The notes under the pieces are model-generated. The model was not told where the DNA came from. It did no database searches and saw only the letters and a list, made by a program, of their open reading frames with translations. 64,000 nt of DNA from Streptomyces sp. LX-29 (GTDB taxonomy: Bacteria > Actinomycetota > Actinomycetes > Streptomycetales > Streptomycetaceae), in the NCBI RefSeq assembly GCF_029541745.1, contig NZ_CP089746.1, positions 1,302,001-1,366,000 on the forward strand, in the 5' to 3' direction. A program made the position numbers and the translations under genes. Each line of letters starts with the position of its first letter. Within the stretch, counting starts at the first letter, position 1. Shown piece by piece: positions 54,193-64,000 of this stretch.

Positions 54193-55530
54193 TCAGAGGG
54201 GCACGCGCAACGCCCCGTCGATCAGCTCCGCGGCCTCGGAGGTCGCCGCGCAACCGCTCTCCGCCAGGTGCTCGCGCACCGCACGGAGTCGGTCGCGTAA
54301 TCGCTGCGACTCCATCCCGCGGGCCCGCTCGGTCATTTCCACCGCCGTGGCCACCGCCTGGTCCGCGTCACCTTGGCGCAGCTCGATATGGGTGAGCATG
54401 GCCAGCCGGTGCACCCGGCCCCGGTCGTGGGCGGGGGTGCCGACGGCCGCGGTGGCGTGCTCGCGCGCCGCGCCCAGCTCGCCCAGGCTCAGCAGCGCCT
54501 CCGCCACCTGCACGTTCACCAGGCCGGGCTGGACATAGCCGGTCTCGTCGGGCTCCTGTCCACGCCGGATGTGCTCGGCGGCGGTCTCGGCCCGCCGGAT
54601 GCAGGAGAGCGCCCCCGTGCCGTCGCCCAACCGCGCGTACGCCTTGGCCTGCATCGCGTACAGGTCGGCGGCGAGCGCGGGGGTGAGGTGCGGGCCGGCG
54701 GCCCGCAGCGCGGACTCGGCGAACGCCACCGCCTGCCGATACTCCTTCATGAACAGCGACTGGTTGACGAGCAGCGCGATCACATACGCGCCCAGACCGC
54801 GGTCCCCGCTGGCCTTGGCCAGCCGCAGGGCCTGGTGGAAGTAGCGCTGGGCGAGGCCGTGCGCGTCCGAGTCGTAGGCACAGATGCCGGCGACGGCCAC
54901 CAGGCCGCCGGTCGCCCGGTGCAGCTGACGCCCCGTCTGGTCGGGGTAACTGCCGCGCAGCAACGGCGCGGCCTCGGAGTTGAGGAATCCGACGACGCGG
55001 ACGCGGGTCGCGACGCCGCCGGCCTTGCGGTACAGCTGCTCGTAATGGGCGCGCGCGGCGCGCAGCATCTCGATGTCGGCCATGCTCACCCGGGTCAGCC
55101 CGGACCGGGAGACGTCCGAGTCCTCCGGGGGGTTCTCCCACTCCCAGACCGGGATCACCGCCGAGGTGCCGGTGACGGCGGGGGCGCTCAGCACATGGGG
55201 CCGCTGCTGCTCGTCGGATCGCCACAGCGCGGTGGCCCGCTCCACGAAGCCGGACAGCGGGGTGCTGGGGGTGCGCGGGCTGCCGGGCGTGCCGAGCCCG
55301 ATGTCGTCCAGGGTGAGCGCGCGGCGCAGCCGCTCCCCCAGCACCTCGCAGATCAGGTCCGGCACCTGCCCGCGGGGCCGTTGGCCCTTCAGCCAGCGCG
55401 CCACCGCGGTGTGCTCGTAACGCAGCGTCAGTCCGCGTGCTCGGCCCGTCTCGTTGATGTGCGCGGCCAGCCCCGCGTGCGAGATGCCGGCCTCGTCGAG
55501 TAAGGAGTCGAGGAGTGTGTTGGGCTCCAT
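54193..55530 (-). CDS. NsdA-like TPR transcriptional regulator
   Basis: A 445-residue protein. The N-terminal 75 residues contain an HTH-like segment (LLDEAGISHAGLAAHINETGR then YEHTAVARWLKGQRPRGQVPDLI). The middle and C-terminal parts are helical repeats of the TPR kind (GLAQRYFHQALRLAKASGD, DLYAMQAKAYARLGDG, ALLSLGELGAAREHA). This layout matches the Streptomyces NsdA family, whose founding member represses sporulation and antibiotic production; whether this one does is inference. ATG 55530 (MEPNTLLDSLL). Confidence 0.82.
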   Translation of the reverse strand: MEPNTLLDSLLDEAGISHAGLAAHINETGRARGLTLRYEHTAVARWLKGQRPRGQVPDLICEVLGERLRRALTLDDIGLGTPGSPRTPSTPLSGFVERATALWRSDEQQRPHVLSAPAVTGTSAVIPVWEWENPPEDSDVSRSGLTRVSMADIEMLRAARAHYEQLYRKAGGVATRVRVVGFLNSEAAPLLRGSYPDQTGRQLHRATGGLVAVAGICAYDSDAHGLAQRYFHQALRLAKASGDRGLGAYVIALLVNQSLFMKEYRQAVAFAESALRAAGPHLTPALAADLYAMQAKAYARLGDGTGALSCIRRAETAAEHIRRGQEPDETGYVQPGLVNVQVAEALLSLGELGAAREHATAAVGTPAHDRGRVHRLAMLTHIELRQGDADQAVATAVEMTERARGMESQRLRDRLRAVREHLAESGCAATSEAAELIDGALRVPL

Positions 55531-55654
55531 CCCATGCCCTCCCGATGCGCTGGGTGCGTTTTCAGCCTAGTGGAGGGCGTTTCGCACGGGGTGTGAAAGC
55601 CGGGGTGCCTCTTCGGGTGCCGGGCCGGTCACCCCGGTCGTGACCGGCGCCGTG

Positions 55655-57022
55655 TCACCAGGGGCGGGTGGAGCCGGCGGGCCCGGCGCAGCCGGCCGGT
55701 TGGGCGGGCAGCCGCTCCCGGTCGTTGCGCAGCGCCAACAGGGCGACGTCGTCGGCCAGCCGCCCTCCGCTGTGCTCGACCACCTTGGCCTGCATCGACG
55801 CGACGACCGTCGCGGGGGCGGCGGTGGCGGTGCGGGCCACGTCGACCAGCGAGCGGTCCAGCGGGAAGAAGTTCCCCTGCGCGTCCCGTGCGTCCTCGGC
55901 GCCGTCGGTGTGCAGCACCAGCACGTCGCCGGGGAGCAGCCGGGTGCAGTGCACGGCCGACAGCTCGGCGGGCAGCGGGAACAGGCCGAGCGGCGGCATC
56001 GCCTCCGCGGGGTCGAGCTGTCGGGCCCGCGGCTCGCCGGTGAGCTCGTAGAACAGCTGATGCGGCCAGGGGTGGCCGCAGTTGAGGGCGGTGACCTCGC
56101 CGTCGGGGCGCACCTCCAGGAGGAGCACGGTCACGAAGTCCTCACCGAGCGGGCTCGCGGGCTCCCCGCAGCAGCAGGCGGAGCGGGCGTCCCAGCCGCA
56201 GGGGTGGCCCGCGGTCTCCGCGCCGGCGGCCCCGTCCGGGCGCCCGGGGTCCACGACGCGGCCCGGGTCGACCGGGGCTCCGGGCCCCGCGGCACACGTC
56301 GCCTCGGCCGCCGGATGCTCGGGGCAGGCCCGCTCCCCCAGGTGCCGGTGGTGCGCCCGCTCGAGCCGGCGCAGCACATCGGTCAGGTCCGGCTCGTCGT
56401 GCGCGGCCTCGCGGAAGCTGCCGAGGACGGCGGCGACGGTGCCGAGCGCGGCGAGTCCGTGGCCGCGCACATCGCCGATGACCACTCGTACGCCGTGGGC
56501 GGTGGCCAGCGCCTCGTAGAGATCGCCGCCGAGCGCGGAGCCGCTGGTGGCGGAGAGGTGGCCGCCGGCGACCGCGATGCCGTCCAGGCGGGTGGGCAGC
56601 GGTCGCAGCACCACGTCCTGGGTGGCGGCCGCGACCTCCCTGGCCTGCTCCAGCTCGCGGACCAGGCGCAGCCGGCGGCCGGAGGTCAGATAGCTGGCGC
56701 CGACCACGGCGACGATCGCACAGCAGGTGCCGGCCCGCGCCTCGAAGTCCTCGCCCTGGTCGGCCGGCTGGGCCTCGCCGATGGGCACGAGCGCGAACAG
56801 GGCGCTCACCCCGCCCATCACCACGCAGAGCCGACGACCGCTGCCGGCGCACGCGATGGCCGGAGCGGCGGCGAGCAGCTGCACCAGCTGCGTGTCGAGG
56901 GGACTGAGCGTCTCCCAGAGCACGACGGCGAGCACCCACAGGGCGGGCAGCACCAGGACGAGCTGGCGGACGCACCACCCGGCGCCGGCACGCAGGCAGC
57001 ACAAACCCCTGGTCCCGATCAT
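55655..57022 (-). CDS. Membrane PP2C/SpoIIE-type serine phosphatase
   Basis: A 455-residue protein. Residues 15-115 hold two or three membrane spans. The PP2C SpoIIE domain (about 135-430) shows GGDLYEAL, VVIGDVRGHGLAALG, EDFVTVLLLEV, NCGHPWPHQLF and LVLHTDGAEDARD with metal-binding Asp residues. An inserted Cys-rich loop (WDARSACCCGEP) is unusual. Such phosphatases act on anti-anti-sigma factors in partner-switching; no anti-sigma gene is adjacent. GGGGGG upstream of ATG 57022; the frame extends upstream to 57307 without support. Confidence 0.9.
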   Translation of the reverse strand: MIGTRGLCCLRAGAGWCVRQLVLVLPALWVLAVVLWETLSPLDTQLVQLLAAAPAIACAGSGRRLCVVMGGVSALFALVPIGEAQPADQGEDFEARAGTCCAIVAVVGASYLTSGRRLRLVRELEQAREVAAATQDVVLRPLPTRLDGIAVAGGHLSATSGSALGGDLYEALATAHGVRVVIGDVRGHGLAALGTVAAVLGSFREAAHDEPDLTDVLRRLERAHHRHLGERACPEHPAAEATCAAGPGAPVDPGRVVDPGRPDGAAGAETAGHPCGWDARSACCCGEPASPLGEDFVTVLLLEVRPDGEVTALNCGHPWPHQLFYELTGEPRARQLDPAEAMPPLGLFPLPAELSAVHCTRLLPGDVLVLHTDGAEDARDAQGNFFPLDRSLVDVARTATAAPATVVASMQAKVVEHSGGRLADDVALLALRNDRERLPAQPAGCAGPAGSTRPW

Positions 57023-57346
57023 GCAGTCGGCCCCCCTAGCAACCGATGAGGCGGTTGGCCGGCCCTGGTGTCGACGCATGCGGTGGGCCTTGGCGATCGG
57101 CACGATTCTCGCGACCTTCCGCCCCGAATTGACCACTCTCCGTATGATTCTCACCCGATCGGGTGACTTCCCTACGGGGGCGGCGACGGCGTGCGTGGAC
57201 GAACCCGAAAGGGCGCGTTCCGCGACGCCCCCGGCCAGGCGCTCCCACCGCCCCGACGCCTCCGCCCCTCGCCCCGGCGCACCCCGCCCACGCTCGAGCC
57301 GGGGCACGCCCCGGCGCCGCCCTGGGTGGATGTCGCCGCGGACGCG
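57023..57346. other. Intergenic region between the phosphatase and pheT
   Basis: No supported gene. It should contain the phosphatase promoter. ORFs across it are continuations of frames from neighbouring genes. Confidence 0.4.
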
Positions 57347-57379
57347 CGAAGGCGCACCCCGGAGTGGGGTGCGCCTTCG
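57347..57379 (-). terminator. Terminator of pheST
   Basis: CGAAGGCGCACCCC and GGGGTGCGCCTTCG, a perfect 14-bp stem with a five-base loop, 27 bases after the pheT stop. Confidence 0.88.
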
Positions 57380-57405
57380 TGGGTGGTGCGGGAGCCGGCC
57401 GCGGG

Positions 57406-59930
57406 TCAGGCACCGCGGAGGACGGCTCCGGTGCGCTCGACGGCGGTGGCCACGGCGGCGTCGCGGGCCGCGGACGCCTCCTCGGCGGTCAGCGTCCGGT
57501 CGGCGGCGCGGAAGCGCAGCGCGTACGCGAGCGACTTCTTGCCCTCGCCGAGCTGCTCACCGGTGAACACGTCGAACAGCCGCAGCGATTCGAGCAGCTC
57601 GCCGGCGCCCGCGCGGAGCGCGGCCTCCACGTCGGCGGCCGCGACCGAGGCGTCGACGACCAGCGCGACGTCCTGGGTGGCCACCGGGAAGGTGGACACG
57701 CGCGGGGCCTGGACGGTGCCCGTCCCGGCCTGCTCCAGGCGGTCCAGCTCGATCTCCATCGCGCAGGTGCGCTCCGGCAGGCCGAGCGCCTTGGTGACGC
57801 GCGGGTGGAGCTCGCCGGCGTTGCCGACCAGGATCTCCTCGCCGTCGACGACGGCGAGCAGCGCGGCGCACCGGCCCGGGTGCCACGGCGCCTGCTGGTC
57901 CTGGCGGACGATCAGCTCCACACCCGCCTCACGGGCCACGGTGCGGCCCGCCTCGACGGCGTCCGCCCAGCCGGCGGCACGGCCCTCGCTCCACCAGCCG
58001 GCCTGCTCACGGGAGCCGGTGAGCACCACGGCGACGCGGCGCGGCTGCTGCGGCAGCGCGGCGTCGAGCGTGGCGATCTCCTCGTCCGTGGGACGGCGGT
58101 CGACCGGGAGCGTGGTGGCGACGGGCTCGTCACCGGTGGTGCGGAAGACCAGGCCGGTCTCGAAGAGCGCCAGGTCGTGCTCGCCGCGGCCGATGTTGCG
58201 GCGCAGCGCGCCGAGCAGCCCCGGGAGCAGGGTGGTGCGCAGCGCCGGCTCGGTGTCGGAGAGCGGGTTGACCAGGCGCACCAGGTTGCGGCGCGGGTCG
58301 TCCGCCTCCAGGCCCAGCTGGTCGAGCGCCTCCTCCCCGATGAACGGGTAGTTGAGCGCCTCGGTGTAGCCGGCGCCGGCCAGCGCCCGGCCGACCCGGC
58401 GGTGCAGCCGCTGCCGCGCGGTGAGGCCGCGGCCGGCGGGCGGCCGCGGGAGGGTGGCGGGCAGGTTCTCGTAGCCCTCCAGCCGGATGACCTCTTCGGC
58501 GAGGTCGTTGGGGTCCCGCAGGTCGGGGCGCCAGCTGGGCACCGTGACGGTCAGGTCGTCGGCGCCGTAGACGTCGCAGCCGACCTGCTGCAGGCGGCGC
58601 ACCACGGTCTCGCGGCCGTAGACGACGCCGGCCACGCGGTCCGGGTGGTCGGCGCGGATGGTGATGGTGCGCGGTCCGCGCGGGGAGACGACCTCGGTGA
58701 CGCCGGCCTCGGCGGTGCCGCCGGCGAGCAGCACCAGCAGGTCCACGGTGCGCTGCGCGGCCGCCGAGGCGGCCTCGGGGTCCACGCCGCGCTCGAAGCG
58801 CCGCGACGCCTCGGAGGAGAGCTTGTGGCGGCGGGCGGTGCGGGCGATGGAGACCGGCTCGAAGTGCGCGGCCTCGATGACCACGTCGGTGGTGCCGGTG
58901 ACGGTGCCGGTGGCGTCGTCGAAGACGGCGTCGGCGACCTCGCTGTTGGCCCCGCCCATCACGCCGGCCAGGCCGATCGGCCCGTTGTCGTCGGTGATGA
59001 CGAGGTCCTCGGCGTCCAGGATCCGCTGGCTGCCGTCGAGGGTGGTGAGCTTCTCACCGGGCTCGGCGCGGCGCACCCCGATCGACCCGGCGAGGCGGGA
59101 CCGGTCGTAGGCGTGCAGCGGCTGGCCCAGCTCGAGCATCACGTAGTTGGTGACGTCGACCGCCAGCGAGATCGGGCGCATCCCGGCCTTCTGGAGCCGG
59201 CGCTGGAGCCAGATCGGGGAGCGCGCCTCCGGGTCGAGCCCGGTGACGGTGCGCGCGGTGAAGCGGTCGCAGCCGATCGGGTCGGCGACCTTGACGTGGT
59301 AGCCGTAGGAGTTCGGGGCGGGCACGTCCAGCAGCGCCGGGTCGCGCAGCGGCAGCCCGTAGGCGGTGGCCGCCTCGCGGGCGATGCCGCGCAGCGACAG
59401 GCAGTAGCCGCGGTCCGGGGTGACGGCGATGTCGAGCACCTCGTCGACGATCTCCAGCAGCTCGATGGCGTCGGTGCCGGGCTCGTACTCCGGCGGCAGC
59501 ACGATGATGCCGTCGTGGTCGTCCGACATGCCCAGCTCGCTGGCCGAGCAGATCATGCCCTCGGAGACCTTGCCGTAGGTCTTACGGGAGGCGATCTTGA
59601 AGTCGCCGGGCAGCACCGCGCCGGGCAGCACGACGACGACCTTGTCGCCGACCGCGAAGTTCCGGGCGCCGCAGACGATGTTCTGCGGCTCGCCGGTGCC
59701 GTTGGCCATGCCGACGTCCACCTGGCAGTAGCGGATGGGCTTCTTGAAGCCCTCCAGCTCCTCGATGGCCAGGACCCGACCGACGACCAGAGGGCCTTCG
59801 AGGCCCGTGCCGAGCTGCTCGACGGTCTCGACCTCGAGGCCGGTGGCGATGAGCTTGGCCTGCACGTCGCGGCCGGTCTCGCCGGCCGGCAGATCGACGT
59901 ACTCCCGCAGCCAAGAAAGCGGGACCCGCA

Positions 59931-59931
<1 letters not shown>
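57406..59931 (-). CDS. pheT: Phenylalanine-tRNA ligase beta subunit
   Basis: An 841-residue subunit of the alpha2-beta2 synthetase. In order: N-terminal start [15 protein letters not shown], the EMAP/tRNA-binding domain (about 40-150, [12 protein letters not shown]), B3/4 editing domain, B5, the class II-like core, and the C-terminal anticodon-binding FDX domain ([16 protein letters not shown]). Its ATG overlaps the pheS stop by one base (TGATG). Confidence 0.97.
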
Positions 59932-61163
<1,232 letters not shown>

Positions 61164-62627
61164 TCAGGCCATGAAGGCCGGCGCGCCCACGGGCAGCGTA
61201 AATCGGAACTCGGCGCCGCCGCCGCGGGCCCGGCCGACGGTGATCGTCCCGCCGTGCGCCTCGACGATTCCCTTGACGATGTACAGGCCCAGGCCGGTGC
61301 CGCCGCGCTTGCTGCCCCGCCAGAAGCGGGTGAAGACACGGCCCATCGACTCGTCGGGGATGCCGGGGCCCTCGTCGCTCACGGTGACGGCCGTCCCTTC
61401 CACATGTCCCGACGATCCGGGGGGGCTCCCCCGGAAGGGTCCCGCGGCCGGCGCGGGAGCCACCTCAATGGTGACGGTTCCCTCGCCGTGGCGCACCGCG
61501 TTTTCCAGCAGGTTGCTCAGCACCTGGTCGACCTTGTCCGGGTCGGCCCACAGCTTCGGCAGCGGCTCCCGCACCAGGATGGGGAACCGCTCGGGGCGGT
61601 GACCCGCCGTGGTGTACGCCTGGACGTGGCGCCGTACGGCGGCGACCAGGTCGACCGGCTGCCGGCGCACCTCCAGCCGTCCGGAGTCGATCCGGGAGAT
61701 GTCCAGCAGCTCGGCTATCAGCCGGGTGACGCGGTTGGCGTCGGCGTCGACGGTCTCCAGCATCAGCCGCTTCTGGTCGTCCGTGAACCGCTCCCACTTG
61801 GCCAGCAGGGTGGCGGTGAAGCCCTTGACCGAGGTGAGCGGCGAGCGCAGCTCGTGGGCGACGGTGGCGATCAGCTCGGCGTGGCTGCGCTCGGTGCGGC
61901 GACGGGCCTCGGTGCCGCGCAGCGAGACGACCAGCCGGTGCACGGGGCCGGTGGGGCGCTGGCGCACGTAGCGCGCGGAGACCAGCACCTCGCGGCCGCC
62001 GGGGAGCAGCAGATTGCGCTCCGGCTGGCCGACCCGGATGGCCAGGCCGCCGTACGGATCGGTCAGCGCCCACCAGCGGCGGCCCTCCAGGTCCTCCAGC
62101 GGCAGGGCGCTCTCCAGGGGGCGGCCGATCGCCTCGGCCGCGCACAGCTCGGTGATCCGGGCAGCGGCGGCGTTGAAGCAGGTGACGCGGCCGTTCTCGT
62201 CGGCGACCACGAGGCCGTCCGGCAGGTCGTCCGGGTGCAGGCCGAGACCGGCCGGATCGGGCAGCGCGGGCGCCACGGCGGACGTCGGCGGCCCGGCGAA
62301 CGCCGGCGGGCCCGCGGAGGCGGGTGCCGTGTCCGAGGTCGACGTCTCCGCGGAGACGGGTGCACCGGCCGAGGCCGCACCGGCTGCCGCCGGGGTGGTG
62401 CGCGGGGCCGGCGTGGCGGCCACCCCGGGCCGCGCGGGCGGGGCGGCGGGTGACGTCGTCGGGGCGGGTGCCCCGACGTGTGTCGCCGACGTGGGTGTGC
62501 CGCGGTCGGCGGGCGTGGACGGATCCCGGCCCGGCGGCTCGCGCCGCTCACGCCGCTCCGCCCGGCGCGCGCCCGCTCCGGGCGCATGGGCGCTCCTCAT
62601 CCCGGCACTGGAGGTCCCGACCTCCAT
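61164..62627 (-). CDS. PAS-domain sensor histidine kinase
   Basis: A 487-residue kinase. Residues 1-125 are an Ala/Pro/Thr-rich disordered region. A PAS domain covers about 130-235 (LPDGLVVADENGRVTCFNAA). HisKA has the phosphoacceptor His258 in VAHELRSPLTSVKGF, and the HATPase shows NLLENAVRHG, VSDEGPGIP and GGTGLGLYIVKGIVEAHGG. There are no membrane spans, so sensing is cytoplasmic. It lacks an adjacent response regulator (orphan). GGGGG precedes ATG 62627; ATG 62600 is possible. Confidence 0.92.
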   Translation of the reverse strand: MEVGTSSAGMRSAHAPGAGARRAERRERREPPGRDPSTPADRGTPTSATHVGAPAPTTSPAAPPARPGVAATPAPRTTPAAAGAASAGAPVSAETSTSDTAPASAGPPAFAGPPTSAVAPALPDPAGLGLHPDDLPDGLVVADENGRVTCFNAAAARITELCAAEAIGRPLESALPLEDLEGRRWWALTDPYGGLAIRVGQPERNLLLPGGREVLVSARYVRQRPTGPVHRLVVSLRGTEARRRTERSHAELIATVAHELRSPLTSVKGFTATLLAKWERFTDDQKRLMLETVDADANRVTRLIAELLDISRIDSGRLEVRRQPVDLVAAVRRHVQAYTTAGHRPERFPILVREPLPKLWADPDKVDQVLSNLLENAVRHGEGTVTIEVAPAPAAGPFRGSPPGSSGHVEGTAVTVSDEGPGIPDESMGRVFTRFWRGSKRGGTGLGLYIVKGIVEAHGGTITVGRARGGGAEFRFTLPVGAPAFMA

Positions 62628-62667
62628 CCGCGCACCCCCTTTCGGGCCCCCAGGGAGTGCAACCCTA

Positions 62668-63498
62668 CTAGCTGGATGTGACGGAGCGGCACCCTCCGGG
62701 CGCACGCTGCGCACGCGCGGAGGCGTACAGGCACACCGCGGCGGCCGTGGCGAGGTTGAGGCTCTCGGCTCGGCCGTGGATCGGGACGCGCACGACGGCG
62801 TCGGCCAGCGCGCGGGTCTCCTCCGGGAGACCCCACGCCTCGTTGCCGAAGATCCACGCGGTCGGGCCGCCCATGGCGCCCGCGTCGAGCTCGGCGTCCA
62901 GGTCCGCCTCGCCCGCGCCGTCGGCGGCCAGCAGCCGCACCCCGGCCTCGCGCAGCCCGCCGACCACGGTCTCCACCGGCACGCCCACGGCGACCGGGAG
63001 GTGGAAGAGGGAGCCCACGGAGGCGCGCACGGCCTTGGGGTTGTACAGGTCGACCGAGGCGTCGGTGAGCACGACCGCCTCCGCGCCCGCGGCGTCGGCG
63101 CAGCGCAGCACGGTGCCGGCGTTGCCGGGGTCGCGGACGTTCGCCAGCACGGCGACCAGCTTGGGCCGGGCCCGCACGATCTCCTCGAACGGCGTGTCCA
63201 GGAAGCGGCACAGCCCGACGACGCCCTGCGGGGTGACCGTGTCCGACATCTCCGCGATGACCTCGTCGGTGGCGGTCAGCACGGGGACGCCCGCGTCCCG
63301 CGCCGCGGCGATGATGTCCGCGTGCCGCGCGGCCGCCTCCGGCGTCGTGTACACCTCCACGAGGTGCTGGATCGCCTCCCGCACGGCCTGCGGCCCCTCG
63401 GCCAGGAATCGCCGCTCCTTGCCGCGGAAGCTGCGCTTGGCCAACCGCCGGGCCGCGATGACGCGCGGCGATCGCAGGGAGGTCAGCTCGGGGGCCAT
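62668..63498 (-). CDS. SpoU/TrmH-family RNA methyltransferase
   Basis: A 276-residue methyltransferase with an N-terminal RNA-binding domain (SFRGKERRFLAEGPQAVREA, L30e-like) and the SpoU core: VLANVRDPGNAGTVLRCADAAG, WIFGNEAWGLPEE, and VRVPIHGRAESLNLATAAAV. It lies between the sensor kinase and rplT, the usual Streptomyces position. It probably methylates 23S rRNA ribose; the site is unknown. Confidence 0.93.
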   Translation of the reverse strand: MAPELTSLRSPRVIAARRLAKRSFRGKERRFLAEGPQAVREAIQHLVEVYTTPEAAARHADIIAAARDAGVPVLTATDEVIAEMSDTVTPQGVVGLCRFLDTPFEEIVRARPKLVAVLANVRDPGNAGTVLRCADAAGAEAVVLTDASVDLYNPKAVRASVGSLFHLPVAVGVPVETVVGGLREAGVRLLAADGAGEADLDAELDAGAMGGPTAWIFGNEAWGLPEETRALADAVVRVPIHGRAESLNLATAAAVCLYASARAQRAPGGCRSVTSS

Positions 63499-63630
63499 GG
63501 CGTTCTGCTCGCTTCGGGGAGGAGGGGCGTCCCGCGCGGTCGCCTGTGCGGCGGGCGGGGTGCCGGTGGGTCGGTGGGCGGGGCGCCGCCGGACGGGTGT
63601 GGGCGGCCCGGCGTCTGGGCGCATGAGACG

Positions 63631-63668
63631 ACCGGACCCGCAGGCGAATGTTCGCCTGCGGGTCCGGT
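63631..63668 (-). terminator. Perfect 18-bp hairpin after rplT
   Basis: Arms of 18 bases beginning ACCGGACCCGCAGGCG enclose only TG in the loop. It lies 25 bases beyond the rplT stop and should end the infC-rpmI-rplT transcript (the first two genes are outside the window). Confidence 0.9.
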
Positions 63669-63693
63669 CACGCCGTGCGGCTCAGTGCGGCCA

Positions 63694-64000
63694 TCAGGCC
63701 GCGGAGGCCGCCTTCGGGGCGTTGACGTCGCTCGGCAGCGCCTTCTGGGCCACCTCGACCAGCGCGGCGAACGCGTTGGCGTCGTTGACCGCGAGGTCGG
63801 CCAGGATCTTGCGGTCGACCTCGACGTTGGCGGCCTTCAGACCCTGGACGAAGCGGTTGTAGGTCATGCCGTTGGCGCGGGCAGCGGCGTTGATGCGCTG
63901 GATCCACAGCTGACGGAAGTCGCCCTTGCGCTTCTTGCGGTCGTTGTAGTTGTAAACGAAGGAGTGGGTGACCTGCTCCTTCGCCTTGCGGTACAGGCGG
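63694..64000 (-). CDS. rplT: 50S ribosomal protein L20, C-terminal part
   Basis: The last 101 codons of L20, running off the right edge. The frame reads [60 protein letters not shown] and [20 protein letters not shown], the conserved L20 body, with a short Ala-rich tail. L20 binds 23S rRNA early in large-subunit assembly and often regulates its own operon. Confidence 0.97.
   Translation of the reverse strand, partial: RLYRKAKEQVTHSFVYNYNDRKKRKGDFRQLWIQRINAAARANGMTYNRFVQGLKAANVEVDRKILADLAVNDANAFAALVEVAQKALPSDVNAPKAASAA

Overview
The window is chromosomal DNA of a Streptomyces or very close actinomycete. Supporting signs are the very high G+C content, third-position G/C bias in every gene, GTG and TTG starts, leaderless promoters, a stand-alone NsdA-like regulator, BluB fused to CobT, and a gene order of housekeeping clusters typical of the Streptomyces core (pabB, tRNAs, cob genes, metNIQ, glpQ, plsC, argGH, argCJBDR, pheST, rplT). 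No phage, integrative element, insertion sequence, CRISPR array or large biosynthetic cluster is visible. These statements come from reading the sequence; no database search was run.

Layout, left to right. 1-1.2 kb: folate genes pabC (partial) and pabB. 1.25-1.83 kb: a tRNA operon (Gly-GCC, Cys-GCA, three Val-GAC) with promoter and terminator. 1.8-7.2 kb: a zinc-ribbon protein, an APH-like kinase, two small Streptomyces proteins, a membrane Ser/Thr kinase and a SpoU RNA methyltransferase. 7.2-14.7 kb: cobalamin/siroheme genes, namely a CysG-like protein, a giant BluB-CobT fusion with a low-complexity N-terminal half, and cobL. 15.3-19.6 kb: a GNAT protein, a decayed second metQ, and the metN-metI-metQ methionine importer preceded by a small ORF ending in a Cys/Met run. 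20-27.6 kb: two coupled membrane proteins behind a leaderless uORF, GNAT, a sigma-like factor, GlpQ, PlsC, a secreted lipase, and an MFS/TetR pair with a clear operator.

27.9-36.8 kb: arginine biosynthesis on the minus strand, argC-J-B-D-R with 4-bp overlaps at three of the junctions, then a kinase-like gene, then argG-argH. Good promoters lie in front of argC and argG, overlapping probable ArgR sites. argF is absent from the window. 37-47.4 kb is more accessory: a SUKH protein, a secreted protein of unknown function, an AhpD/CMD protein beside a wrecked ECF41-type sigma factor gene, a DUF899 protein, a methyltransferase/TetR divergent pair with twin palindromic operators, a second methyltransferase, a stand-alone KAS II-like ketosynthase coupled to an aldo-keto reductase, and a GNAT protein. 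Intergenic tandem repeats are frequent here.

47.6-64 kb: a MocR-type regulator divergent from an EamA exporter, a DUF1918 protein, a GH10-like secreted hydrolase, 3-hydroxybutyryl-CoA dehydrogenase, a small coiled-coil membrane protein, Nudix, an NsdA-like TPR regulator, a SpoIIE-type phosphatase, pheST, a PAS histidine kinase, a second SpoU methyltransferase and the 3' part of rplT.

The points most worth following up are the Cys/Met leader ORF with downstream hairpins before metN, the metQ remnant, the BluB-CobT fusion with about 860 extra residues, the ECF41 remnant beside its usual partner type, the twin operators at 42.1 kb, and the tRNA-Val copy with a rewritten acceptor stem.
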